A stretch of DNA of 64,000 nt from Portulaca oleracea (Eukaryota; Streptophyta; Magnoliopsida; Caryophyllales; Portulacaceae): the NCBI GenBank assembly GCA_029582165.1, contig CM055872.1:49117695-49181694 (forward strand), in the 5' to 3' direction. Below, piece after piece: positions 35,761 to 49,306 of the stretch. The position numbers were made by a program, and so were the translations under genes. Position 1 is the first letter of the stretch; every line of letters starts with the position of its first letter. Under the pieces are notes generated by a model, which made no database searches, was not told the DNA's origin, and saw only the letters and a list, made by a program, of their open reading frames with translations.

Positions 35761-36780
35761 ATCAGCTTCGTCGCATGAAGCAATGACACTTCCTTAGTTG
35801 AATTCATAATCTTGAGTATGTTTACCACAACAATCCAGTGTTTCAATCCAATTGAAAATCTGACTGTACACACTCAAGACACCAGCCACGTGCAACTTAG
35901 TACATATTGTGGCATACATAACCGATCCCATTTCAACAGATTTACATTACTCATCTTCTCTTGGTCTTCAGATGTCAACTACACTCTGTTTTACCAAGCG
36001 TTGTGCCAAAGGTGATAGGATCAAATCCTTCTTGGAGTTTTGCTGTCTGATTCAGCAACTTATCAACATAAGTGGTTTGATTAAGCTAATTAAACATCTT
36101 GATTTATCTCCATATATCTTAACTCCATGTATGTACTGAGCCTTGCCGAGGTCCTTCACATTTTGGAAATTCTTCCTAAGCCAAAAGTTTTACAATACTC
36201 CGACAAAGAACTATATTTTTCAAATTAGAGTATGTCAACCACATACTAGACCATAAAGATAACTTAGCTCCCACTGAATTTTTTGCAACTACAAGAACTT
36301 TCCAAATTCTTTAGGAGATCAAACTCTTTGGTTACTTGATTAACCTATTGATTCCAACTCTTATAAGCCCACGAAAGATCACAAAGACCTTCTTGCAGCT
36401 TAAGGACCCTTTTTAGAACATTTGGGAACTTCAAAACCTTAAGGTTGTGTCACATACACAAACCATTTCCAAGACCAATCTAGGAAAACAGTATTGACGT
36501 CCAATCACCACCTCATAGTTATACCATGCACTATAGTTAGGAATATCCTAATGGACATGCATCACTACTGGTGAACAGGTCTCTTCATAGTAACAACCAT
36601 GAACCTGAGTCCTTAACAATTAGTTGAGCATTGTAAACATCCAGCTTACCATCCATGTCAATCTTTACTATAAAGATCTTTGAGACATGGAGTCCATGTT
36701 GGATCTCATGGCTCTAAGCCATTTGATGTAATCCGGTCTTTCAAGGCCTACATGTAGGTGGTAGGCTTATCACTTCCAAA
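35760..36780 (-). pseudogene. Ty1/copia reverse transcriptase and RNase H relic
   Basis: The reverse strand reads, in order and with many stops: YYEETCSPVVM (the YDETFSPV motif), then FWLRKNFQNVKDLGKAQYIH and GVKIYGDKSR (the MKDLGEAxYILGIKI region), GSVMYATICTK (the GSLMYAMLCTRPD region), and LKHWIVVVNILK (the HWxAVKRILRYL region). The order is that of a copia pol 3' half. It is far too decayed to be functional. Confidence 0.82.
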
Positions 36781-36793
36781 AGTAATACACAGG

Positions 36794-37020
36794 TGTAATG
36801 CCCCGACCCCTCCCGGGTCGCGGACATTATTGATAATTGCTTCAAGGATCACTAACTGGCCCTCGAGGTCCCCCATCCTGAGACTACTCCCAGCCAAGCA
36901 CGCTTAACTGAGGAGTTCCCAACGGATGAGCTACCATAAAAGAAGGTGCACCTTGGTGATATAAGTAGTCATTTCAAACCCTTTAAGCCACACTTTTAAC
37001 CATATATCCAGGATGTTACA
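36794..37020 (-). mobile_element. Second Cassandra-type LTR (solo)
   Basis: TGTAATGCCCCGACCCCTCC ... GGATGTTACA, homologous to 23921-24209 but with an internal deletion of about 60 bp. It retains the antisense 5S-like stretch CCCATCCTGAGACTACTCCC (about 36872) and CAAGCACGCTTAACTGAGGA. A target duplication is not evident. Confidence 0.85.
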
Positions 37021-37029
37021 ACATATTAG

Positions 37030-38121
37030 CTAGTTTGAGGAGGATTGTAACTGTAACTGTAAAACTGACTTTTCTTTTCCAATCTTGAGTTTATATTCCG
37101 AATTCCCCGCTTGAGTCTTTTGATTTTGATCTCAAGTATTGTTTTTCTTATTTCTTCCTGTTTCATGTGTTGGACTTGCTTGCGGGAAAACAAGAGCTAA
37201 GCATAGGAGAGATTTGATAAGTGTATATTTTATAATATTTGTGAGCTATTTAACATGTATATTTTAGCTAATTCTGTAATGTAAACTTGTCATTTCATAT
37301 CAAATTTCATAATTTCTTCACTTGGTTTAGAGATTAATGAGTTTTGTTGATTTTATGAAAAATCTAATAAAAACCAAGCAAAAAGAAACAAAAGAGTTGA
37401 AGGAGAAAAGAAGAAAGCAGCGACCCAGCCCAATAAGCACGCCAACCCCTAGGCACTGGTTGCGTCTCACTTGGCACAACCAGAGCTTGAGGCAGAGATA
37501 ACATCAGCGAGGAAAAGAACAAGCGTAGTCAGTCACACCCGACATGTTTCTTCCATCGCTAGAGAGGGGGCGCCTAGCGCCAAAGGATGTAGAAGATACG
37601 GAAGGGGAGAGGCGCGACCAGCGTCCCTCTATAACCAAATATATCATCCATCTATATTTAACATGTCCGTTCGAATTAATAGGTTTAGTAGTTTAAGTTT
37701 CATTTAATGCTATGATTCTTGGTTATCCTATTCAAGTATGAAATTAAATTTGTGTGTTAACAAAAAGTATAAGTATTTGCCTGAATTCAAAATATACCCG
37801 CCTCGCAATTTTAATGTCAAATTTGTCTGGCTTGTATTTAACTCTCCCGTCCGAATTGAAAGATTTATGCTCTACTTGGGAGGAGGGTAAAAGGGGGGGG
37901 GGGGGGTTAAGGAGGGTGTTTACTCCTTACACCTGCTAGGGAAGAGGGTGAGAGAGGGTAAGGGAGAGTAAAGGGGAGTAAGATTTACCCCCTTTACCCC
38001 TTCTAACTCTTATTTTTCTTACACCTCAATTTGGGGTGTAAGGAAGAATTAAATTAAATCATAACATACATAAAATGACCATATTACCCTTAACCCTAAT
38101 TGAATCATAACACACACACAT

Positions 38122-38161
<40 letters not shown>

Positions 38162-38186
38162 AGAGAGAAAAGTGTTGTTCAAAGAG

Positions 38187-38228
<42 letters not shown>

Positions 38229-39212
38229 AAAAGAGAATGGGTATAGAGATCATGTATGAATTCAATACCTTGTCATTGTATTACATATAATATTAAAGGG
38301 AAAATATGTCAATTAAATACTTGCTCTTATGAACTCTCTTAATTGAGTTCCCATGTAAGGGTAAATAGTTTACCCTTACAAACACTCTCATACCCTCACC
38401 CTCCTTTACTCTTATAAACTCTTACCCTCCTTTCTAACTCTCTTTCCAAGTGGACCCTTAGTGACTTAATTCATTTGATGTTAGGATCTTTGATTATTGT
38501 TCTCAAGGGTAAAAGAATAAATTTGTGTTGTGTAAAAATAAGCTACAAGTCAAATTGCTGATTAATTATTACATTCAAGAGTGAAAAAGTAAATTTGTGT
38601 GTGAATACAAACTACAAAACAAACTGCTGATTAATTATTATATTCAAGAATAAATAAGTAAATTCATGTGTGAACACAAATTAACAGACAGCTAGCCAGA
38701 GAGGCTCCAAAACAATTTTTTTGTCGTCACCTCTTTTATTGTATAGAGCAGATGAGTTGGGACATACTTGCACTGAGTAAAGCAATTAAAAATACATGGT
38801 TGAGTGAATGTGTAATTCATCACCTTAACATTTATCTGAAGCAAATTACAGCTCCACAAATGCAAACAGAATTCCTTCCCCTTTATGGGGAAAACATCAT
38901 ATGAGAATGAGTCGCTCTTCAGAATCCCCCGCAAAGACAAGCAAAAGGAAAATAGTAAAACATTTTGATCGCAATCTTGACATATTTCTTAGTTACAAAC
39001 CGGAAAATACAATATCTACACATGAGTAACCATGTAACCAGATGAGGTAACCAGGGCATGAAGCTTGTGGAACATGAAGTATGCAAGCATAAGAAGAAAA
39101 ATAGGAGTTAAGTGTTAAAAAAGATTTGGTAAAGTAGGATGACATGAGGTGAGATTCACGGAAGCGAGTTTGAATGAACTAACTGGAGTCATGCATGCGT
39201 CTTTCTTCTTTA
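37030..39212. repeat. Duplicated block, copy A (LTR plus ELF3 3' end)
   Basis: This is collinear with 40265-41850. Both share an LTR start TGATAAGTGTATATTTTATA, a body with degenerate repeats, and then sequence antisense to the ELF3 3' untranslated region and its last codons. Copy A stops at 39212, immediately after the codons for the last residues of ELF3. It differs by a 590-bp MITE at 37868-38457. The ELF3 piece here is a non-functional fragment. Confidence 0.85.
37868..38457. mobile_element. PIF/Harbinger (Tourist)-type MITE with (CT)n/(GA)n core
   Basis: Flanked by TTA on both sides (37865-37867 and 38458-38460). Ends are CTACTTGGGAGGAGGG-like on the left and, in reverse complement, GGGTCCACTTGGAAAG on the right. 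The related copy B has the uninterrupted site at about 41095, so the 590 bp is a precise insertion. The core contains (CT)n at 38121-38157 and (GA)n at 38190-38225, which can pair with each other. Confidence 0.82.
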
Positions 39213-40254
39213 ATATCCTTCTTTAACCCCGCCTAACCTTTATTTACCTTTTTTTTTAGTGATTGAACCTCTACATTAAAAGCCATGGCCTATTTTAATT
39301 TTCTACCCTATGTCTTACTTGGAGTTGTTAGTGTTTATCATTTTGAGAATAGAAATTGGTTCAGGCTGGTTATGGATTGAAATTGGAAGTTGTGCTGTTT
39401 TGATCATATTTGAATTGGGGAAAAACTTGCATTCCTCAATTAATCTAAGCTATCAAGTTTGGTTGTGTTGTTTATGCACGTGTTTGCTAAGGAACCTATT
39501 TCTATTAGTTATATGAATATCTAGATCGTGATGTCCCTAGCATGTTGCGTTATGATATGTGTTGAGGTCGGAGCGATGGATCCTGTGTAATTATTCTTCC
39601 CCTTAATCACCTACCAAAAAGAAAGAAAATTAAAATAAGAAAAACAAAAAAGAAAAAAAGAAGAGAAATGGAAAGCACGTGATTAGGAGTGAATTTCTAT
39701 TCGTGGTGGAGGTTCTCGATTTGATTATGAGGGTTTAATTTGGATTCTAACTGAGAGATGAGGGAGTAAGTGAGTGTCTTGCCCTTCTTAGGTAAGTATG
39801 TGAGTTGAGGCAATATTTGGTGAGATTAACTCTAAGCATGACCCTTTTTTCCACTATACCCAAATGATTACCACTTCCTTCCCCTTAACCTAAGCCTCAT
39901 TACAACCCTAAAAAGACCTTTTGATTGTCACTTGTGCATTGCATACTAGCGGTGGAGAGCGAGATTCCTACCAAGCCTATGGTAGGTTTCCTTATTGGTC
40001 TGAGTAGTGAACCCAATACGTTTATGTACTGTGAGTTGGGGTGTTCATCATTACCCTAAAGTGAGGTTTGTTCATCAACTGGCCTACATTCAATAACCGC
40101 GTATATTTGCATTCATCTGAAGTTTGTCAGTGGTTGTTGACCATCGAAGTGTTTTCTTTTTAAAATTTCAAAGACGGCCCCCTCACTAATTTACATTGAT
40201 TTGGTTCTCATCTAGATTATACATGGTTGTGTTTGATTGATTGATATGTTCAGT
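39213..40254. other. Probable retroelement 3' region between the two duplicated blocks
   Basis: Contains AAATTAAAATAAG-rich low-complexity DNA and text typical of the untranslated stretch before a gypsy 3' LTR. The LTR start TGATAAGTGTATATTTT follows at about 40443. No coding frame was recognised. Confidence 0.4.
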
Positions 40255-40264
40255 TTAGTTAGCA

Positions 40265-41850
40265 TGAAGAGGATTGTAACTGTCAATGTAAACCTAACTT
40301 TTCTTTTCCAATATTGAGTTTATATTCCGAATTCCCCGCTTGAGTCTTTTGATTTTGATCTCAAGTATTGTTTTTCTTATTTCTTCCTGTTTCATGTGTT
40401 GGACTTGCTTGCGGGCAAACAAGAGCTAAGAATGGGGATATTTGATAAGTGTATATTTTATAGTATTTGTTAGGTATTTAATATGTATATTTTAGCTAAT
40501 TTTGTAATGTAAACTTGTCATTTTATATCAAATTTTATGATTTCTTCACTTGATTTAGAGATTAACGAGTTTTGCTGATTTTAAGGAAAATCTAATAAAA
40601 ACCAAGCAAAAAGAAACAAAAGAGTTGAAGGAGAAAAAAAGAAAGCAGTGGCCCAACCCAATAAGCACACCAACCCCCAAGCGCTGGTTGCATCTCACCA
40701 AACGCAACCCGCGCCTGGGGCAAAGACGACATCAGCGAGGAAAGGAGGAGGCGCAACCAGACACGCCCGACATGTTTCTTCCAGCGCTAGAGAGGGCGCG
40801 CCTAGTGCCAATGGATGGGGAAAATATGGAAGGGGAGAGGCGCCGGCAACACCCCTCTATAATCAAATATATCACCCATCTATATTTGACTCGTCCACTT
40901 GAATTAATAGGTTTAGTAGCTTAAGTTTCATTTAATGCTATGATTTTTTGTTATTGTATTCGAGTATGAAATTAAATTCGTGCATTAACAAAAAAGTATT
41001 AGCATTTACCTGAATTCAAAATACACTTGCCTCACATTTTTAATGTCAAATTTGTTTGACTTGTATTTAATTCTCCCGTTCGAATTGCTAGGTTTAGAAA
41101 CTTAATTTTCGTTTGATGCTAAGATACTTGTTCATTGTACTCAAGGGTAAAAGAGTAAATTTATGTTGTGCGAAAATAAGCTACAAGGCAAGCTGCTGAT
41201 TAATTTATATTCAAGAGTAAAAAAGTAAATTTATTTATGAACACAAGCTATAAAACAAGCTGTTGATCAATTATTATATTAAAAAATAAATAAGTAAAAC
41301 CGTGTATGCACATAAGCTAACAGGCAACCAGCCAAACAGACAGGCTCGATAACAATTTTTTCATCATCACCTCTTTTATTGTATAGAGCAGATATGAGTT
41401 GGGACATACTTGCGCTGAGTAAAGTGATTAAAAATACATGGTTGAGTGAATGTGTAATTCATCACCTTAACATTTATCTGGAGCAGATTACAGCTCCACA
41501 AATGCAAACAGAATTCCTTTCCTTTTTTGGGAAAAACATCAGATGAGACTGAGTCACACTTCAGAATCCCGGAAAGGCAAGCAAAAGGAAAACAGTAAAT
41601 ATTTTGAGTGCAATCTTGACATTTCTTAGTTACAAACCGGAAAAAATACAATATCTACCCATGAGTAACCATGTAACCAGATGAGGTAACCAGGGCTTGA
41701 AGCTTGTTGAACATGAAGTATGCAAGCATAAGAAGAAAAACAGGAGTCAAGTGTTAAAAAAGATTTGGTAAAGTAGGATGACATGAGGTGAGATTCATGG
41801 AAGCGAGTTTGAATGAACTAACTGGAGTCATGCCTGCGTCTTTCTTCTTG
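40265..41850. repeat. Duplicated block, copy B (LTR plus authentic ELF3 3' end)
   Basis: Counterpart of copy A. The last part (about 41376-41817) is the ELF3 3' untranslated region on the reverse strand, and 41818-41850 encodes its C-terminus. Copy B lacks the Harbinger MITE. Confidence 0.82.
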
Positions 41851-44800
41851 TATAGACTGGAAAATACGAGCTGCAGATTCCCGAGTAGAGCCGGGATTAT
41901 GGGGGACAACTTTAATGACCCGAGAAAGGTTGTCTGTCGGAGCAGATTCCTCGATGGTGGGAGCTGTTGGGAAAAGAGGAAGGGCATCTATTGCTTGAGG
42001 CTGTGGCGTGGGTATTGGCCTGGGCCTGTCTGTAGGGCTACTGGCAGTACTTCCTTGATGCTCCACTTCTTTAGAAGCAGGTGGTGGTGGCGACAGGGCA
42101 GGGGCAGTGGCAGTGGCAGTGGCAGTGACCGCCCCATTCTTTTGTTTAGGCATGTTGCATGAGCTTTGATGTTGACCCGTTTGGTATGAGTAAGGGTTGG
42201 TTTGATCCACAGCAGAGCCAGACCCAGCTGGACTCATCATCGGCATGCCATACGGAAAAAAGTAGCTTTGCCCCCCTCCAAAGGGCATCCCCATGCCTCC
42301 TCCTTGATGGTAAGGTGGAGGTGGAGGTGGAGGTGGAGGAGGAGGAGGACCGTACGGTGAATTCATCAAAGGGGTCGGCCCACAGCCTCCACACATATGA
42401 GGGCCCCCCATGAAACCAGGCGCAGGATACGGCTTGTATACCAGACCTTCAGAGGGGGACATCACTGGCACCAGCCATTGGTGCCCAGCTTGTTGATGGA
42501 ACCCCCAAGGGTTCATTTTAGGGTCCGAATTCACCGCCGGGGATGGAGATGGAGATGGTGCAGGACTTGCAGGTAACGCCTGGTACCCCCCACCCTGAAT
42601 ACCATTTTGAGTACATGGAATCGGCGCCTTTGTAACTGCATTTTCAGCAGTCCCTTCCAACTTATCGCTTGCCTTTTGGGTATCATCCTTCTGCTTAATA
42701 TGATGTACAACAGCTTTTACACCACACTCCGAAGAATACTGCTTCATAGCAGCACGATTCAAACTAGCCTTCTCCAGAAGACCACTGCCTTCGAGCAGGA
42801 AATGCGGAGATGCTGCAATCAGTTTTTGAACCTGCAAATAGTTCAAAGTTTCAGTTCTCAATTACATATCCAGAAACTTGTATATTCACATGCTATGTTG
42901 CTTGGACTAGCCTACAAATGTCCCCGAGGACAAGGTATCATAAGCACCCATTCTGCAAGCTTTGCTTGATTTCTCTTCAAGTAATCCATACACATACACC
43001 CATGTCTCAGTGCCAAGTGCCTCTAACTTATTTTAGCTGAAACGATGAATCCAAAAAATATAGATGACAAATATGCAACATGCATTCAGTACCTTGATCA
43101 ATCTGTGCAACTCGAACACTTGAACAGCAAATATTCTTTGTTGGCTGTAAATAGTAAGATGAGTTGGATCAAAAAAGCAGGAAAGAACCAGTAAAACTAA
43201 ACACACCGTCAAATTGGTACATTAGCACCCCATACAAATGCATAATCAGTAACCACTTAATGTTGAATAATTCTAATGTTCTCACATAGTCACAATACTG
43301 AAGATTGTCATCCCCACTCTTTCAATAATTTAGTTCATATGAGCTGAAGATATAGGGGGTGTGTGGGGGATAGCATTTTCACTCGCTTTTTGGGAAAAAG
43401 TTAGCTTTTGGGGGGTTTTGGCAGTTTGACTAGTTAAAAAAGCCAATTATGGGAGTTTGGTGGTATGGCAGATCAAACTAGCTTTTTGCTCCCACAAAGC
43501 AATTTTGCAAAAAGCTACTCTAAATTACTGAATTATCCAAATAGTTCATAAAAATTACACTAAATGCCATCAAAGTTATTCAGGGTTTATTTTGACAATG
43601 TATATTCTTTTCCTATTAGTTTGGATAAGAGACTCATATTGTCATTTTGTTTTATTTTGAGAATGTATTTACTAATCGATTATGCATGTGCCTATTATTT
43701 AGAATAGAATAGTGTAATTTCTACAAATAATTTATAAAATATCTACATTAAATTGTAAAAATAGAGTCAGGATAAAAAAAAACACTAAAAATGAAGTAAA
43801 AAAAATCATAATGTTAAACCTAAAAAAATAAAAATATGGACGAAAAAACCTAAAAATGAATTAAAAAGTTCATAATGTAAAACCTAAAAATGAATTTTAA
43901 AAATCATAATGTTAAAAAAACACTAAAAATAAAGCCAAGGGTACAATTGGAAATCATGGGGGAAAATCATAATACAACAGCTAACTCTACCACACACTCT
44001 TTTAGACAAACAGCTAACTAAACAGCCAACAGCTAAAAACAACCAACAGTTGGTTGCCAAACACCCTCATAAATACCAAATAAATGAACTCTCCCAAACT
44101 CTTGTATAAGAAGGGATGATAGATTTCAACAGCACTACCCATGGAATAGCATAATTGCAATCTTACATGAAAGAAAATCAATAAAAAGTAATTCTCTACC
44201 TCAGCCAAAATTCTAATATCGCATATCATAACTATTAGATATGAGATGAGATACGTCATACAAATCACTTATAAGTTCGAATCTTATTTACAAGCACCAA
44301 ACCCCATATATGGCAGTGATAAATTCCATAGAGTCCTTGCAAGACTAAACAGTAGAGCTAGGAGAGAGAGAGAGAGAGATCCCTTCGGGGGAAACCACAG
44401 CAAGTACCGGTTTATGATAATTTTATGGTATGACCAAACCAAGAATATGTGAACCACCAGAGTTAGCCTTCCTCATAATACACATCCTTGAGCACCAAGG
44501 AGGAGGACTTACCTAACCATAGTGGTTTCCAAACATCAAGGTTATAAACTTAAGTCAGGGAAAATAGACAACAAATCAAGGTTGATCCACCATCTCAGGG
44601 CCGCCAAGCACCAAATGCATATTGAGAATTGTTCTAGATAGTATGCGTTGATCCACCGGATGGAGTGAATGGAAGGTCGCCAAACACATAAAGGAGGGAC
44701 TGATGATCTCCACAGCAACAAAGATTCCCTCCCTTACTCTGCTCAAATTGTCAACAAATGCTCACCATGCCCCCAAATGTTAATACTTAACATGCAGGAA

Positions 44801-47800
44801 ATATTATTCTAATGGAGCTTTCAATAGTAAATATATGAAATAATACCTAGAGCCAGAAGGCAGGAAGCTTACCAGAAGAATTGCAACTTTTTAGCTATTT
44901 TATTTTTCCAAGAACACAAATACAACTTCGAGATTCCGCCCACAGTACAGGAACGCTCATGCAAACATCATTTCCCTAAATTGATTCCTCAAAAAATACA
45001 CTCCATACGCTGACCCAATAGACATATTAATGACCAACAGGCAGGCCCTGCTCACTTTTGATGTCACTCAAGATGTACACAACCCTATTTGTGAGAAAGC
45101 CTAGTGCTTAAAGAACCACCAACTAGAAATACCCAACAAGAGAAAATGCAGATACCAATAACAAGATAGGCGAGTTAAAGACCACCTTTCCAGTTGAAAA
45201 GTTACAAGTTGAACCTTCGACATCAACTTTTCCTATTGGAAGGGGCTTCACTATACCTCAATCTCTCGGTCGACCCAACCCCCTTCCCCTGTGTCTTTAA
45301 CCCCCCACCCAAACAAAAAAATATCCCGGTAAACATCATGCACAAGTCATCCAAAGAAGAAAAAAGGACACAAGTCACACAACCATGCACACAAGGACAA
45401 AAAGGAGGATGTACAGACTGACCAACCAAAAGAAAAAGCACATTTGACGGTATGAAATCCCGGTAAACTCTCTTTTATCTCAAGATCAGAAGCAAATCAA
45501 GAAGTTTATTTATTAAGTAACCAAAAAAAAGAAAAAAGAGCCCACTGAAACTGAAACAAGAGTACCAAGTAGTATATGAGAAGCTTGAGTACTTACTTGA
45601 CAATAGCTGTTCTAGCTTTCCAAAAATGCTTTCTGCCTAATATCCCGACAACATCGTCAGGAGATAGGTCTAACCCTGATGCACAGTCTACCACAGAGGT
45701 CTCCGAAACATCATCACCTCGTTCTACATTTTCCATCTCCAGTGAACGACCGTCAACAATCCTTTGTGCCCCAATAACAACCTCACATTCTATCTGAGGA
45801 TTAGGCTTAAGGCTCAAAGGAATATCTTGATGCATACTCTTCAATGTCTGATCTGAAGCATCTCTACCATATCGAGCATCTAGTGCAGGTACACTGTCCT
45901 CAAGGTCGTGGTGCAAGCAAGCATCAGTTTTCTCTAAACTGCTCACTTTGTGCATTTCTCCATGTACAGAAATATCTTGTCTCCATCGCCTACTATCTTT
46001 TTCTCCCAATGATGTACTTGGATATATTGCAGGCGCATGCTGCCTGAGAATATGGTCTCGACCACCACTGTGACTTGCCTCTTTATCGCCATAGCTGAGA
46101 GGCATCATATGATAGCCTGAATTCAAATGTTTTTGTCTTTCTCCTTGAGTTCTGTTGTTAGATACCCCTTTTGCTGCTTGAGAAAAGATTGGTACCATGA
46201 AATCATCTTCTTCTTGTGACTTCTTCCTGATATCCCCCTGTTCTGCTTGACTACTTGAACTTACAGCTTCAGTATTACGAGCTTGATGATCATCATAAGA
46301 TGGTGCTGGAGTAGATCGGTACAGGGGGAAGTATGCATTCCTATCATGCCCAATTCCCTGCAGCCATGAACGCCAAGAAAAGATAAATAGAAAAACTTAA
46401 TAGCAATCAACCAGACAGAGAGAGAGAAAGAGAGAACACACAGTCAATAAACAACACCAAAAACAACCACTGCCTCTGGGAGCATGCAGCAGCTTCTAAG
46501 GATACATTCCTCCACTCCATGACTTCTGAGTACTCTGTCCCTCCATGTTTGGAACAAATATGTAGAGCGCAAATAAGGCCCTTGGGTTTCAGCTTCTAAG
46601 CACAATGGCCAGTCACCCTCCCCACACATTAGTTCCACCCACCCCCCACCCCCCTCCTCTCAGCTCCCCTGCCAGAGGAGGCCTACGCAATGGGGATTTT
46701 ACCTTACAAAAGAAAGGTCAGAAATTCCCCATGCATCAAAAGAGAAGCAGAGAACAAGATGAAAGGGAACGCCAACAACATCCAGTCATCCACAAATCTC
46801 ATGTAAGCAGAACAAACTTAAACTTTAGTAATTCATGACTTCATTTACTTCAGAACGTTAATTTGAAATCTTAACATTCTGAAATCTTACTTGATCTCTT
46901 TCAAACCACCACCAACCCCAAAAAAAAAAAAACACCACCCAAAAAAAATCCAAGGAAGGGGACAGAAAGGAGAAAAAGAGTGTTATTGGCTCCATTTAAG
47001 ATTCAAAGCAGGCTTTAACTCTATAGCCAAATAAGTAAGCTAAAAGAAGAATTATTTAATCCATCATCCACCCACGCCACAGACGAGAATTAAATTCCCA
47101 GATGGCTATTGACCCATGAAGACCAAAAACTTGTCACAATGCTCAACAAATAAATAAATAAATAAACAAATAAATAAATAAAAAAGAGCAGACAAGGTCA
47201 CTTGACAAAGTCATGATATTCCCCTCAATTAAAAATGCAATGATTAAAAAAAAAAAAAAAAAACGGTGAAAAGCATAGGCCCATGCAAGTGATTCACGCA
47301 AGACACCTATGCTAGCATCTCCACTCACTGATTGGATGCTTATATTCATTTTGCTTCAGTCAACAAAAACAATATGTGGCATGCTGTAGTTCATAAAACT
47401 CTGGAGTTTGCATCAGATATCAACAAAAGGCAGTGTCCAACTTGTAAAGAGAATATTCCTATTTCTTTTACTTGCAGAGTTGTGCAATTTATTACACGCT
47501 CCAGGAGCACGTGCTCCAATTAAGGTCATTGTTCATTCTTAATAGCATAATTGTTCACTCATACCTACCCGTTGTTCCCTCTCAATAGCATAATTGTTCA
47601 CTCATCCTAATCGGAACACATGCTCCAGATGCATGTAATATACATTGGCGGAGTTGAGGATAAAACAACCAAACCAAATACATAGGTATAGGTATTTAAG
47701 TAACAGGTAGGACTTGGACAAAGGTGAATAACACATCTAAAACCAGGTAGGACAGGAAAATCGAATTGAAAATTAGCCAAATCATATTCTTTCAACGAAA

Positions 47801-49269
47801 AAAAAGGTAGCAAGAATATAAGAGGATACAAAACTTCCCCTATTTTCCTGATAATAAATCAGCAACTAGGTGCAGCATGGCAGGATAGGATTTTTTTATT
47901 GTTGTGGCTGTAGAAACTTCTTCAAAGGAAGGAAACTGCACTTCTGCCTAGTCATTTATGCGTTCACTATTACATCCCAGCACTGCAACTTCCTCATATA
48001 CATAAATTTTCTAAGAGACACAGTATTGCATTTTCAAACCAACTTCTAAGATTTGATTTCCAAGCACCGAATGTCAAAGCTCTTTTACTGGTTTCATGAC
48101 AACTCCACAAATTCTAGACCACAAAGACTAAAAGTTCGCAATGCTTACAGCACATTTCAAGGCTCCCCTACCAGATTCAAGGCTCTTCCACAAATTTACG
48201 GGACTCTCTACAAACTCCTGGAATCCTTACAATTTCCCCACTCCAATGCTCCATTGAAATTTTCAAAAGTAATGCAATTTTAGGGATTCCTACCAAATAG
48301 TGATCCAATTGAAAAAAAATAAATAGACCAATTGAAATGAGATCCCATGAGGAATCTTCAAAACTCTTTGCTAGAATCAAGCATCCTCTCAAACAGGTAT
48401 ATCAGAAATACACTTTGACGCAAGGTAAAACAACAATCGTATTACTATCCCCCTGCTAGATCATTTTGAGATACTTATAACGTATGAATCATCCGTCAAT
48501 CGTTCTGTGTATGAAAATAGACAATAATGTATCTTAACAATGCAATACATAAATTGTTGCACAAGGCAACTATATTACAGACACCAAAAGCCTTCCACCC
48601 TATTACTGTCATGTCACTCTCATCTCAGTCAGATTTTAGAATGTGCAAAAGATTGGTGTATCTCCATATCTATATTTGAAACACCCCCCCCCCCCCAACC
48701 CAACCCCAAAAAATGTCAAACAAACACAAAGGATGATCCCCAAGGCTCCCACCCGCGGTTTTTTTTTTTTTTTTTTTTTTTTGTGGGTGGGGGGGTTGTT
48801 CCAATTAATGCGTCAAAACTACATTTTATGATAGTCCTAGACTTTTCAAAGATTTACAACACTAATAAACTCTCCTCGCTATCTATGCATCACTTCACAT
48901 CTAAGGCGAGACAGCGAGAGTCCCCAACCATTTACCCAACAACAAATTAGTATCTCCTCATAACCATTCTTCTGTTGAACCAATCTACACACTCTCGGTG
49001 GTCATTGGGTGAGTGATTTAAAAGCACGCCCTAACCACATCCTTCAGATTAAAAAGAGGCAACATGGACCAAAAGAAGCAAATAGATAATCATTGTATAG
49101 ACCATTGATAATCAAACCAATTGGAACAAAAGTCCCAGCATTATACCAAATTAATTTGTCACAACTAAATAAATTTTAGAATCAAACATATCACAAAATC
49201 AAAAGACAGCAAGAATTTAGAAAGCTGTAAAACATGCCTGGTTTGTTGAAGTAGAAGGCACCAAGTTGC

Positions 49270-49306
<37 letters not shown>

